A stretch of DNA of 64,000 nt from Chrysogorgia sp. JL179-B06 (Eukaryota; Cnidaria; Anthozoa; Scleralcyonacea; Chrysogorgiidae), in contig JAYKKM010000057.1 in assembly GCA_035772405.1 (NCBI GenBank), positions 976,632 to 1,040,631 of the forward strand, in the 5' to 3' direction. This document shows, piece after piece, positions 44,250 through 52,857 of this stretch (position 1 is its first letter; each line of letters opens with the position of its first letter). Position numbers and translations under genes: made by a program. The notes beneath the pieces are model-generated. The model saw only the letters and a program-made list of their open reading frames with translations, made no database searches and was not told the DNA's origin.

Positions 44250-44666
44250 CTACACTACTCTATATATTAAGTAACCTAAAGGTAGTCCAACAACTCCAAC
44301 GAATACCATTTGATATTCTTTCATCTCATCTGAGGGTTTGTAATAGTCTGATAACTCAGGCTCTTTACTAAAAGTCTTCCCATCATACTGTATCGTCAGT
44401 ACTTGTCTTAGTTGATCCAGAGCGTGGTTCGTGTCGTTTATGTCTGCATTAGCATCTGACAGTTGTTGTCTTAGCTCCTGAATTTTGTCTCTCTGACGAA
44501 TCTCGTTCTCGTAGAACGTTTCTTTCGCTCTTGCAAGACTTTCCAGTGCTTTGTTGTGTCTCTTTATCTCTGTCTCGTAGCCGGTGTGGTTTAGCTTGCT
44601 GAATATGAATCCAGCTCCTGCGAATGCTATAGCGTTGAACAAACCACCCGCTATCACACTAGCCAT
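44250..44666 (-). CDS. Polinton membrane-anchored coiled-coil protein (138 residues)
   Basis: MASVIAGGLFNAIAFAGAGF is a hydrophobic N-terminal segment, followed by a long coiled coil (EIRQRDKIQELRQQLSDANA) and a second hydrophobic segment at the C terminus (VFVGVVGLPLGYLIY). The frame is intact. Proteins of this size and layout recur in invertebrate Polintons in the same gene neighbourhood. Likely virion- or membrane-associated; no function is established that I know of. GTAATACATA lies directly before the ATG. Confidence 0.75.
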   Translation of the reverse strand: MASVIAGGLFNAIAFAGAGFIFSKLNHTGYETEIKRHNKALESLARAKETFYENEIRQRDKIQELRQQLSDANADINDTNHALDQLRQVLTIQYDGKTFSKEPELSDYYKPSDEMKEYQMVFVGVVGLPLGYLIYRVV

Positions 44667-44682
44667 TATGTATTACGTTAGA

Positions 44683-44916
44683 TTATTTTGAGAACGGGTC
44701 AATAGGTAAGTATTTCTTGCTCTGCGCCCACTTAACGAGTAGCGTTGAAACGCCTACAGCAGTCGCTAACTTGAGGGTGCCCTTCACTGATTCAGGAGTG
44801 CCTAACGGTTCTTTTAGTACTTTCTTTGATGCCATGGATACGGCTACGGCTCCAGCAGTCACAAGGGCTGCGTCGTATAACTCGTTCATCAGTTCTTTTC
44901 TATCTATTGATGCCAT
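44683..44916 (-). CDS. Small Polinton membrane protein (77 residues)
   Basis: MASIDRKELMNELYDAALVT opens an intact 77-residue frame with two hydrophobic stretches (AALVTAGAVAVSMA and LATAVGVSTLLVKWA) separated by KKVLKEPLGTPESVKG. It ends KKYLPIDPFSK. I recognise the pattern from Polintons of other invertebrates, where it sits in the same membrane-protein cluster. Probably integral to a membrane or virion inner layer. GTATAATATA immediately precedes the ATG. Confidence 0.75.
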   Translation of the reverse strand: MASIDRKELMNELYDAALVTAGAVAVSMASKKVLKEPLGTPESVKGTLKLATAVGVSTLLVKWAQSKKYLPIDPFSK

Positions 44917-44933
44917 ATATTATACGATATGTT

Positions 44934-45233
44934 TTAATCGAGGCTGTCGAGTTTACGTGATGGTTTTATAACAACGGTCTTAGGCTCTTCGGTCACTACT
45001 TGTTTGTCTTGCCTCATCGTGTAATACAGTGAGCTAGCGGCTATAACCACTCCTATAGTGCCTATGATGTATCCGTAATTAAAACTATCGTCCTCACTTA
45101 TCACTCTCTCTCTCATCTTCCTCTCTTTCGCAGCTTTAGATATAGCAGCCAACCGTTTGCCTGCCTCTACTCTCTTAGGGTCTTTGGTCCTTGTTGTCGA
45201 CGTTATAATAGGTACGGACTCGTTGTCAGTCAT
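44934..45233 (-). CDS. Small Polinton single-pass membrane protein (99 residues)
   Basis: An intact frame with a strongly basic helical stretch (DPKRVEAGKRLAAISKAAKE), then one transmembrane segment (GYIIGTIGVVIAASSLYY), then a polar tail. The basic region followed by one membrane pass is a recurrent Polinton protein type. It lies 18 bp upstream of the 77-residue gene in the same direction, and GTATAATATAG abuts its ATG. Function unknown. Confidence 0.75.
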   Translation of the reverse strand: MTDNESVPIITSTTRTKDPKRVEAGKRLAAISKAAKERKMRERVISEDDSFNYGYIIGTIGVVIAASSLYYTMRQDKQVVTEEPKTVVIKPSRKLDSLD

Positions 45234-45290
45234 CTATATTATACATGATATCTCGTCACAGACCATCTCACAGTCATCTCACAGGTCGTC

Positions 45291-45722
45291 TCACAGATAG
45301 AGTATTCGATGAAAGTATCTTTGGTGATTAGACAGTGTGGTTTCACTCTTAAATCTTCTATTACAGTACTCACACAGAACTCTGGAGTCTCTCATATATG
45401 TCTCTATGAAATGTATTATCTCATGTTGGTCTGAGGATAGTAACGTGTTGTACCCTTGTGATCTTAGTCTCCTTAATACCCTCATCTGGTTATTCCTAAT
45501 AACCCCATTACCTTTCGGTGTTTTGAACTCTATAGCAAAACCATTATATCTCTTGTGTAGTTGCGGAACTATCAAATCTGGTTGCCCACCACTGTAACCC
45601 TTCTTCCATCCATCTATTCTTTTAGTAGATGTGTCTTGGTACTCTCCCAACCCTGGGATGACTATTGTTGGATGGTACTCTCTAATGTACTTCACAATGT
45701 TTTTAGTGTAGATCTGTCTCAT
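45291..45722 (-). CDS. VRR-NUC-like nuclease with C-terminal zinc finger (143 residues)
   Basis: The frame reads YSGGQPDLIVPQLHKRYNGF, then AIEFKTPKGNG and LRSQGYNTLLSSDQ. GGxPDL plus (I/V)E(F/L)K is the PD-(D/E)XK active-site arrangement of VRR-NUC enzymes, structure-specific DNA nucleases often encoded by phages and large DNA viruses. A C2H2 finger follows (CEYCNRRF...HQRYFH). It could resolve replication or packaging intermediates. It overlaps the end of the upstream BRO-N gene by 20 bases. The frame is intact. Confidence 0.75.
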   Translation of the reverse strand: MRQIYTKNIVKYIREYHPTIVIPGLGEYQDTSTKRIDGWKKGYSGGQPDLIVPQLHKRYNGFAIEFKTPKGNGVIRNNQMRVLRRLRSQGYNTLLSSDQHEIIHFIETYMRDSRVLCEYCNRRFKSETTLSNHQRYFHRILYL

Positions 45723-46095
45723 TCATTATCGATAACTGGTTGCATTGTGTGTAAACACCTGTCTTTCTAATAGATGGTAGGACTTCTGAGAACACCCATT
45801 TTCTAAAAGTCTCAGCTGACTCTAACTTAGATGAGAATATTAGTCTATACAAACCACTCTCGTTTATTTGCCAAACTCGTCTATTTCGACACTCGGACCC
45901 TGAGGTCCCGAGATAGGACCTTAGCTCCCAAACCTCTCTTTTCTCGTCATCTACCACACGTTCTTGTATTGCTTTAGAAGGTCTTTTGTAACCTAACACC
46001 TCGGCTACTTCTTTTCCGTAGAACCATATATTGTCTCCATCCTTAATAGTCATGACTGATTCCTTCTCAAAGACGAATTTTCTAATGAGACTCAT
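45703..46095 (-). CDS. BRO-N domain protein (130 residues)
   Basis: The frame has FVFEKESVMTIKDGDNIWFY, GKEVAEVLGYKRPSKAIQER and the terminal block AETFRKWVFSEVLPSIRKTG. These are the three conserved blocks of the BRO-N (baculovirus repeated ORF/antirepressor) domain, a DNA-binding module common in phages, baculoviruses and giant viruses. No C-terminal BRO-C region is attached. It is the first gene of the left minus cluster, preceded by GTATAATATATAGTA and the hairpin-rich gap. A regulatory role is plausible. Confidence 0.85.
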   Translation of the reverse strand: MSLIRKFVFEKESVMTIKDGDNIWFYGKEVAEVLGYKRPSKAIQERVVDDEKREVWELRSYLGTSGSECRNRRVWQINESGLYRLIFSSKLESAETFRKWVFSEVLPSIRKTGVYTQCNQLSIMNETDLH

Positions 46096-46298
46096 TACTA
46101 TATATTATACCACATGTTTTATTTCTATGTCTACACAACTCGTCGAAACAGGACCACCAGGTCCTGAATCGGGACCTCATGTGTAAACGACCCTTCTATC
46201 GATCACAAACACACCACGAGTAGGGGGTCACATGTAGTGTCTTAATATTTTACTACTATTTGCACGTTGTTAGGACATCTTGATTGTAGTCTTCAAAG

Positions 46299-46369
46299 TA
46301 GCAGTTATTTGTTAGGAAAAGCTGACCCCCCGTTTTGGGGGGCCAGCTATTCCTAAAAAGTAACTGCTA
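46299..46369. terminator. 71-nt hairpin with a C6/G6 core
   Basis: TAGCAGTTA and TTAGG on the left pair with CCTAA and TAACTGCTA on the right, around a core GCTGACCCCCCGTTTTGGGG and its continuation. The stem is about 30 bp with a few bulges and a very short T-rich loop. It lies about 200 bp downstream of the last structural gene in transcription order and 200 bp upstream of the BRO-N start. A transcript end signal or replication structure is possible. Confidence 0.6.
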
Positions 46370-46477
46370 AAACACAAACGTTTCCCAACCAACGCCTTGT
46401 TTTAAGGTGTTAACTCTCGTCGTCTTTCATGTGGAACACACTCCTAGTTCAGATATGAATATCGTGTTTGGTTGTGA

Positions 46478-46515
46478 GTTTGAAGGGGGCGCGAGTCACG
46501 CCCCCCCTTTCAAAC
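46478..46515. terminator. GC-rich hairpin at the end of the structural cluster
   Basis: GTTTGAAGGGGGCG pairs with CGCCCCCCCTTTCAAAC across a 7-base loop, 52 bp beyond the stop of the last minus-strand structural gene. In transcript form it would be a strong terminal stem-loop. Confidence 0.6.
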
Positions 46516-46567
46516 ACCTCTCGTTTGACCTTTTTGAGGATGTTAACGAGCTCCTTTGTGTCTTACC

Positions 46568-46907
46568 CTAATTTGAAGTGTTGGTCTCGTATACTTTATT
46601 GTACCTTTTCACCATTCCGTTCATTGGTGGGCATAAGTCAGTCACATTATCGTCCAACACTTTAACGTCTGAGAGGAACGTTGACTCATTATAAGGGAGA
46701 CCTCTAAGATACGATCTTAGTTGTGTCAGTATCTTTTTGTAGCTAGTGTGCGGCGAACTTACAATGCTCCACTCTACTCGTCAGATTGGACTTAGCCAAG
46801 TAGCCTTGGATGATCACACCAGGACCACTAATACAAGCAATTATTAGAGGGTTAGCGGTTACCGATCCAGCTACAATCCCTACTGTCGTTAACCCTATGC
46901 TAGTCAT
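46568..46907 (-). CDS. Small Polinton protein, about 112 residues, one frameshift
   Basis: It starts MTSIGLTTVGIVAGSVTANP, a hydrophobic segment, followed by GPGVIIQGYLAKSN. A frame change near 46755 leads to SYKKILTQLRSYLRGLPYNE and VLDDNVTDLCPP. Both halves match one conserved Polinton protein type I recall from cnidarians, so this is one broken gene. Its ATG overlaps the stop of the upstream 55-residue gene by eight bases. Probably membrane-linked; function unknown. Confidence 0.6.
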
Positions 46908-47067
46908 GTTGTAACGATAGTTTAATTTTCTTCAACCTCTTGTATTTCCATTTGTAACAGGCTTCTAGTTTGTGGTAGTACGCGTACAAACGTTTGAGCT
47001 CTAGTTCCTCTTCCTCTGACATATCCTTTGATATGTGATTGAAAACAACAACTGACTTCTTCCTCAT
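46900..47067 (-). CDS. Small helical Polinton protein (55 residues)
   Basis: MRKKSVVVFNHISKDMSEEE opens a short intact frame with an acidic run, then YAYYHKLEACYKWKYKRLKK, an aromatic and basic helix. Too short for a domain call. It sits between structural-type genes with an eight-base overlap downstream and a five-base gap upstream, so it is clearly part of the operon-like cluster. Confidence 0.55.
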   Translation of the reverse strand: MRKKSVVVFNHISKDMSEEEELELKRLYAYYHKLEACYKWKYKRLKKIKLSLQHD

Positions 47068-47072
47068 ATATC

Positions 47073-48030
47073 TTAACTCACATCATGTTCCTTCATCATA
47101 TCTCTACCAACTAATATTATGTCTCGGCTCGTCATGTAACCAGAGACAATCCTCACACCGTAGAACTCTATCAAAGACGGGTACTTATAGGGTGCGAGTG
47201 GTATTTTTGGTCGATGCACTCCAAAGATCGTTACGTAAGGAGACCCTATCTCTTCATAATTAGCTGTGAAGTCTGAGTCTGTTGATCTTATGTTGTTCAC
47301 CTTAACGTAGGAGTTACCCATCCGCCAATGTATTGATATCATGTGTCTCTTGGTGGTGTCGATGTTATTTGGGGATTGTACACGTGTACTCCCTTGCTGG
47401 AGCGCCACCACCATATGATAATTTATCATTCTCACCTCCTTTGTACCCTATGTATTTGTCCCACGATCCATCGTCGTTTGAGATAATCGCCTCCCAATCT
47501 CTAGTAGAAACCCTCGTGACTAACCTCACTACCACAAAAACGGATATGGTCACAGTATTGCATACGTGGACAGTTAAAATGCACTCCAGCTTCAAACGGA
47601 ATTGGAGTTAGCTCGGGGGATAGGAAGCTTATGACCATTGTTAACACCAATAATAGGACCATACGATGGATCGTATTGTACTAACATGTTCGTTTTATCT
47701 CTAATGGTTTTCACTTTATTTGTTCCACTGTGGTGTTCCACCGAACTCACGGCATGATTTGTGACGTTAAAGTCAAATAGAACGTTATAGGACTGCGTTC
47801 TAAAGTATTGCGACAAGTATACGGACTCCAATACTTTTTTACTGACAGCATCAAAATCATCTTCTGGATCTGCTATGTTTTTGAGTGTCCCTGAACGCCA
47901 TATCTATATCTCCAGACATCCTCCCACCGCTAACGCTTAACTTAGGGTCACTGTCTAGATGTCTCTTCGCTCTTCTTAATATTTTGTCGCTCTCGTAGTC
48001 TCTGTCCTCAAATCCATAACTTAGACTCAT
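47073..48030 (-). pseudogene. Conserved Polinton late-type protein, about 315 residues, three frameshifts
   Basis: The start MSLSYGFEDRDYESDKI lies right after GTTATAACATA. The reading changes frame near 47894, 47598 and 47395 but continues through ESVYLSQYFRTQSYN, WEAIISNDDGSWDKYIGYKG and PSLIEFYGVRIVSGYMTS to a stop at 47073. The N-terminal layout, a charged leader and then a beta-rich body with many Tyr and Gly, suggests a virion surface or fibre-like protein, but I do not recognise a fold. Three single-base-type breaks make it a pseudogene as read. Confidence 0.5.
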
Positions 48031-48034
48031 TATG

Positions 48035-49454
48035 TTATAACATATATTTGCTTACTAAATAGCCAGACACAGCCGAAACCACTAGAACTAGCCCCAACTC
48101 TGTCGTGTTATCACCTGGTGTCACCTTTGGTGGTTTGTCAAGTGTCTTCAGGTGCTCTTCCTGGTGTACCACGTTTGGTGTCGTCAGACGATGCGTCACC
48201 TTTGGTTTATCAAGTGTCTCCAGATGCTCTCCACCTTCTTGGTGTCGTTTCTGTGTAGTTTAACCCACTATTTACTCCAAACTTCATACTCTGTGTAGCA
48301 GTCTTCAATAGGTTGTTGTACCCAGCGATTTTATTCTTGAGGATTACCACGTTACTTGGAATTAACCACGTAGACGGTGATAGCGCAAGATTTTGGACAA
48401 CGTTAGTGTCTCTAATCGACTTGTTCATGTTGAGTATCCACGTTGACACGTCGTAGTTTATAACACTATCCTCCACCAACTTTCGGAACTCTTGTTGAGT
48501 CTCTAGACTGCCTGCAGAGTCACCAACGACTGACACGCGTGTTCTCGCTTGTGCACCAAGTGTGGAGTAAACAAAGGCTTCTATAGACTGATTTAGGTAT
48601 TGTCGCCCAATGTTGGTGAAACCATTCGACACCAGAGGAACGTATCGTTTGTAGTCGTTCTTAACGTCGTTAATCGTGAAGACTCTCTCCTCACCTGTTG
48701 TACCATCAGCAAGAACCTTACCCTGGTAGTAATGTTTTTTAGGAATCTTGTCTGTCTTACCATACAATTCTCCAGCATCAAACTCTCTACTTATCGATCT
48801 CATACTCTCACCACCTTCCATCCTTCTGAGAAGTCTTCTAACAGTAAAGTACAGATGAAACCTCATCACACTTGTGATAACAGGGTGAACTTCTTGCGAG
48901 GGTGATAAGTGTTGTAACGACACTCCACAACAGAAACTTGCACAATATGTTGCAAACACTACTCTATAGTAGCTCTCGTTGTCGTCCCACTTTGACTTTG
49001 TCTTTGACGTGGTGATTTGTAGTATTGGTAGCTTTGAGAGAAAGTAGTTCTTTTGATTAACGAAGACTCTAAAGTTATTCACTGAGTAGTTCAACACGTT
49101 TTCCGTTGGACAGCCATCCCAAAGTCCCCAGTGGTTCTTGCGACCTTTCGGTAATGGTTGGATAGTTCCACCAGATAGCCATATTTTTGGAAACTTGTCG
49201 TCATGACCTTTTGGAGACTTGTTGTTGTGTAACCAAATCCACATACTCTTGTCGTTTTTGAAGGTATCACTAGTTATGTTAGTGCTTATGATGTCGTTGT
49301 TTCTAAAATATATGTCAACGCCATTAACCTCACCATCTTGTGAGACAGTTGGATCGAACTCAAACTTGCTCAAAGTGATGTGAGGGTACTTTCTCACTAG
49401 ATTCAGCTTAGCCACGCGTACGGCATTAGCTATCTCTTTTTGGTTAGCTATCAT
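48035..49454 (-). CDS. Large conserved Polinton protein, candidate virion component
   Basis: A 400-residue intact frame begins MIANQKEIANAVRVAKLNLV and contains EVNGVDIYFRNND, FPKIWLSGGTIQPLPKGRKN, FCCGVSLQHLSPSQEVHP and MRFHLYFTVRRLLRRM. A frame change near 48260 leads to a Pro/Thr-rich linker with repeated HLETLDKP-type blocks and a final membrane segment (LGLVLVVSAVSGYLV) ending at 48035. I have seen this family as a constant gene in cnidarian Polintons; its fold is unknown to me. Size and operon position suggest a major virion or membrane-associated protein. The start overlaps the upstream small gene. Confidence 0.6.
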
Positions 49455-49644
49455 TGGGCTTGTTTATCGTTAGATACTTAGTATACTCCGGGTTACTCTT
49501 AAACCTACTTGAGTCTACCGAAACGTCACCAATATTAGTTTTCGTTACGAAGAATATATGTATATGCATATTGTCGTCAACAGTCAAGAAAAAAACCTAT
49601 TCTTGTCCAGCATAAGGGTACTTTCTTTTGAACGCATCCATCAT
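49444..49644 (-). CDS. Small Polinton protein (about 65 codons) with one in-frame stop
   Basis: MMDAFKRKYPYAGQE is followed by TAG, then continues in the same frame with FLTVDDNMHIHIFFVTKTN and NPEYTKYLTINKP to 49444. The clear sense on both sides of the stop indicates one gene with a nonsense change or short insertion. Its last 11 bases overlap the start of the 48035-49454 gene, and its start faces the plus-strand gene at 49662 across 17 bp. Confidence 0.5.
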
Positions 49645-49661
49645 AACATACCGTACGTTAT
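49645..49661. promoter_or_regulatory. 17-bp divergent intergenic region, bidirectional start
   Basis: AACATACCGTACGTTAT separates the two outward-facing ATGs at 49644 (minus) and 49662 (plus). It is nearly palindromic around CGTACG, so both genes see almost the same sequence, GTATGTT or CGTTAT, directly before their starts. This is the junction of the leftward and rightward structural gene blocks. Confidence 0.55.
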
Positions 49662-50315
49662 ATGAGAGTGGTAGTATTGATTAGTGGCTCAACGAAAACT
49701 ATAGACCTACGAGAGTCAATTTTAGTAACAAACTCAGACCCTTACGTATTGGTGAAGAAGGCAACCATCTTTTGGGACTACGTTAACGTAACCACAGCTA
49801 ACAACAAGACAACTTACAACAGTAATAACCACGTTTTTAGTCCTGGGTACCACCACCTTTAAAATGATCGCCGACGACTTGAAAAGAGTTAGGAGACGTG
49901 AAGCTAGTAGCTAACAGGTATGACTCGACGTGTACGATAACAAACTGATCAACAAATAGAACTGTTTAAAATTTTGGACAACTCTTAGGATTTGACGAAA
50001 ACACTACGATAGCCACCACAAAAACTAGTCCCAACGTTGTGAACGTTAACAGAGGACTGAAATACATACAAGTAACGTCTAGTATCGTGGACAGATCTAA
50101 GAACATAGTTAACGGCAACAGAAGCGATTGTATCGCAGTGCTGCCAATAACTAGCACACAAACATTAAAGGGTTCTGCACAACATTTCTTTGGTGTTGAG
50201 ATCAAAAATCCTGATAAACAAAGGAGTCATCAACCAACTAGAGTTCAAGATAACAGATCAGGACGATAACAGTATTAACGTTGGCGAGGTGTTGTTAGAT
50301 TTACACATCACGTAG
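49662..50315 (+). pseudogene. Candidate minor capsid (penton-like) protein, several frameshifts
   Basis: MRVVVLISGSTKTIDLRESI begins the frame; sense continues through shifted frames with ATIFWDYVNV, TFKMIADDLKR, NRYDSTCTI, LLGFDENTTIA, VNRGLKYIQVTSSIVDRS and VLPITSTQT to a C-terminal ITDQDDNSINVGEVLLDLHI at 50313. The tail, a D-x-D/G-N-x-I-x-x-GE-(V/I)-x-(V/L)-x-L pattern, and overall length of about 210 residues match the Polinton family usually considered the single jelly-roll minor capsid. At least four frame breaks. The assignment is by pattern, moderately sure. Confidence 0.5.
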
Positions 50316-50320
50316 TGTAT

Positions 50321-51405
50321 ATGGACATAGAGCAAGAACTAAGAGGTATTTACTATAATCCATCAACTGGTTACCAATCTGCTGAGAGGCTGTACCAAAA
50401 GGCACAAGAAGACGGCCTAAACGTTAGTAGGACAATGATAAAGGACTGGCTAAAAATCTCAAGACACATACACTAGGTACAAACCAGTTGTTAAGAAAAC
50501 ACAAGTTTAGACAAACGTTTGTTGACTATCTGGGTGAGCAGATACAGATGGACTTGGTCGATATGGGTAAGATACAAGCATAAGAACAGTGGGTACTACT
50601 GGATACTAACAGCCACTGAGATCCTTAGTAGGTATGCGTTTACCATACCTGTCTACAGGAAAGATACGAAAAAACATGACTAAGGCTGTAACAGAGTTAC
50701 TAGAGAAGGCTAAGGTTAGATTTTGGTGAGTATCCAAAGCTGGTTCAGTTTGACGATGGTAAGGAATTCTACAACGTTGGTGTGAAGGATCTATTGGAGA
50801 AACACGACGTGAAAATACTTCAGCACGAACTCTGATAAAAAGGCAGCAGTCGTGGAACGGTTTAACAGAACACTCAAGACGTCTATGTGGAAATACTTCT
50901 ACAGTAAAGGAACGTACAAGTGGATAGACATTTTAGATCAGCTCGTTGAGAATTACAACAATACCAAACATAGTACTATTCTAATGAAACCTAAAGATGT
51001 GAGCAAGAAAAACGAAAACGAAGTATGGACGACGTTGTTTGGACAACCATTTCGGTGACTACCCACTACCAAAGTTTAAAGTAGGTGAGACTGTCAGGAT
51101 ATCAAAGTACCAAGAGCATATTCGCGAAAGGGTATGAGGCTAACTTCACTGAGGAGCTATTCAAAGTGACAAAAGTCGTACGTGGTGACCCTACCGTGTA
51201 CGAGATAGAGGGGAACCCATCATTGGTAAGTTGTTACGAGGAAGAGCTATCAGCTGTTGATAAAAAAGACGATGTATATAAAGTTGAGAAGATACTAAAG
51301 AGAAAAGAAGGTGGGAGGTAAAAGATGGTTTTAGTCAAGTGGCTTGGCTATGATAGCAAACACAACTCATGGATACCAGAAAGTGATATTCAAAACATTG
51401 AGTAG
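50321..51405 (+). pseudogene. int: Retroviral-type DDE integrase with C-terminal chromodomain (frameshifted)
   Basis: Starting MDIEQELRGIYYNPSTGYQS, the reading passes through several frames. Core landmarks are GEQIQMDLVDMG (first catalytic D, about 50540), FDDGKEFYN (second D, about 50750) and AVVERFNRTLKTSMWKYF (E, about 50855). The C-terminal part has DDVYKVEKILKRK and then VLVKWLGYDSKHNSWIPES, a chromodomain with its aromatic cage residues. This is the class of integrase that inserts Polintons and makes 6-bp duplications, in agreement with the CCTAAG here. The chromodomain may direct insertion to modified chromatin. Frame breaks every 100-200 bp in the core. Confidence 0.9.
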
Positions 51406-51411
51406 TATATA

Positions 51412-52837
51412 ATGGCTGAAGGAGGGTTCGATGAAATCGAAATGCAAGATCTTGACAAGCTTAAGGAGTATACGGACGAGCAGTTAAAACGCGAACTCGA
51501 GATACTTAACAACACTACACCTGTAGAAGGTGAAACAGATCAAGAATATAATGATAAGACTCATCACAAATCACCAGGGTGGAAGTAGGAGATAGAGTCT
51601 AGAGCCATAAAACGTAGAGTACAAACACAGAACCAGACATGTGGAGACATCATTCACAGGTAAAAAAGATGGGAAAACAGTGTTAATCACTAGTAAGGGC
51701 AGTGGTGTCACCATTGAGACCTCGGCAGCAACGTTTGCTGAACCGGAGACGTATGGTGGACGTCCACGACGAGAGCTTCGACCTAGCTTTCGAAGAGGTG
51801 AACGAAATCGAGAGAAGGTTGGGTAAAACTAAACGAACTCAACAAAGAGTTAGTAGTGAATGGTATAAAAAAGAACCAATCTAATAGATAGGAAAATACG
51901 TAAATTGTATAAAAAAAAGAATTAGTCATGACGATGTTGTCAAGGAATATAGTCAATAGGTCATACATGACGCCCTCAGGTTCTATTCTTTTTCAAACCA
52001 GTAGGAGAAGACGGCGAATATTTGAAACCTAAACTAATACTAAATACCTGGAAAAAATGGTTTAGTCTACAGTACAGACAAAAATAGTAAGAGTGCGATT
52101 GAACAGTTCAAGCAGTTAGTCGAACAAATCCCTGACACCACAACAACAACAACAACAGACGCTAGAACAGAAAACACCACAGTTTCAAGCGACTTCCCAG
52201 TAATTGAAACAGAGGTGGACCACGACAACGTATTCGGGCTAACAGAAGAAGAGAATCGTGACCTACGAGGTGCTCTAAACCCAAGTGACACAATCGACTC
52301 AAGCACTAGACCACAATTTCTAAGAATACAAGCCGATCACTTTCAGGACACTATTAACAAGACTAGAGACCTTCTTAACAGAGAGGAAGTCGATTCCACA
52401 AAGGAGTTCGAGTTTGAACAAACGATTGACAGGTCTCAAGACAGCTAAGGACAGAACCATAGAGCAATTGGAACGTGAGACTGTTAGGGAGCGACAAGAA
52501 GAGGACATCACTCGGTTACAAAAAATAAAGGAGTGGTTTTAAAGAAAATTGGTTAGGCGCTTCGGCTTTAGGAATAACCATAGCCTCTTTCATCACCACG
52601 ATTATAATATCCGCTAGAAGCGTTATTTTCAAAGGTGGCCAAGCACTTGGAAAATTAGGAAAAGCTATAGCTAACCTAGCCACAAAGGCTGGTCCTCTAC
52701 TGGCTGGACTGCTAAACATGGTGGCGACTGTTCTAAAGTGGGGAGCTGCAGGTGTATCTTGGTTAGCGTCTAATTTATGGATACTAGCGATGGCACTAGC
52801 TTGGTTCGTCTACGATCAGTACAAACAGAGGAAATAA
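51412..52837 (+). pseudogene. Polinton coiled-coil protein with C-terminal membrane region (frameshifted)
   Basis: MAEGGFDEIEMQDLDKLKEY begins seven bases after the integrase stop. Acidic and coiled-coil segments follow in changing frames (51641-51900, 52070-52540; EQTIDRS, RTIEQLERETVRE). The C-terminal 100 residues (about 52540-52837) are intact: a Gly/Ala-rich hydrophobic region with LGKLGKAIANLATKAGP and NLWILAMALAWFVYDQYK. This tail is a conserved Polinton signature in my memory of cnidarian elements. Likely a virion-internal or membrane protein. The Pro/Gln/Thr-rich run near 52140 is low-complexity (ACA repeats). Confidence 0.6.
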
Positions 52838-52857
52838 AACATGTGTTATAATATAGT

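Larger units (their letters stand above)
46096..46567. other. Intergenic gap with two hairpins between the two minus-strand gene clusters
   Basis: 472 bp without a gene, between the end of the structural cluster (46568) and the first gene of the BRO-N cluster (46095). It holds two strong inverted repeats (46299-46369 and 46478-46515, listed separately) and a GGACC-AGGTCC-GGGACC cluster at about 46151-46176 that resembles a piece inside the BRO-N gene near 45895-45920. Probably a terminator for the upstream cluster plus the promoter of the BRO-N cluster. Confidence 0.6.
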
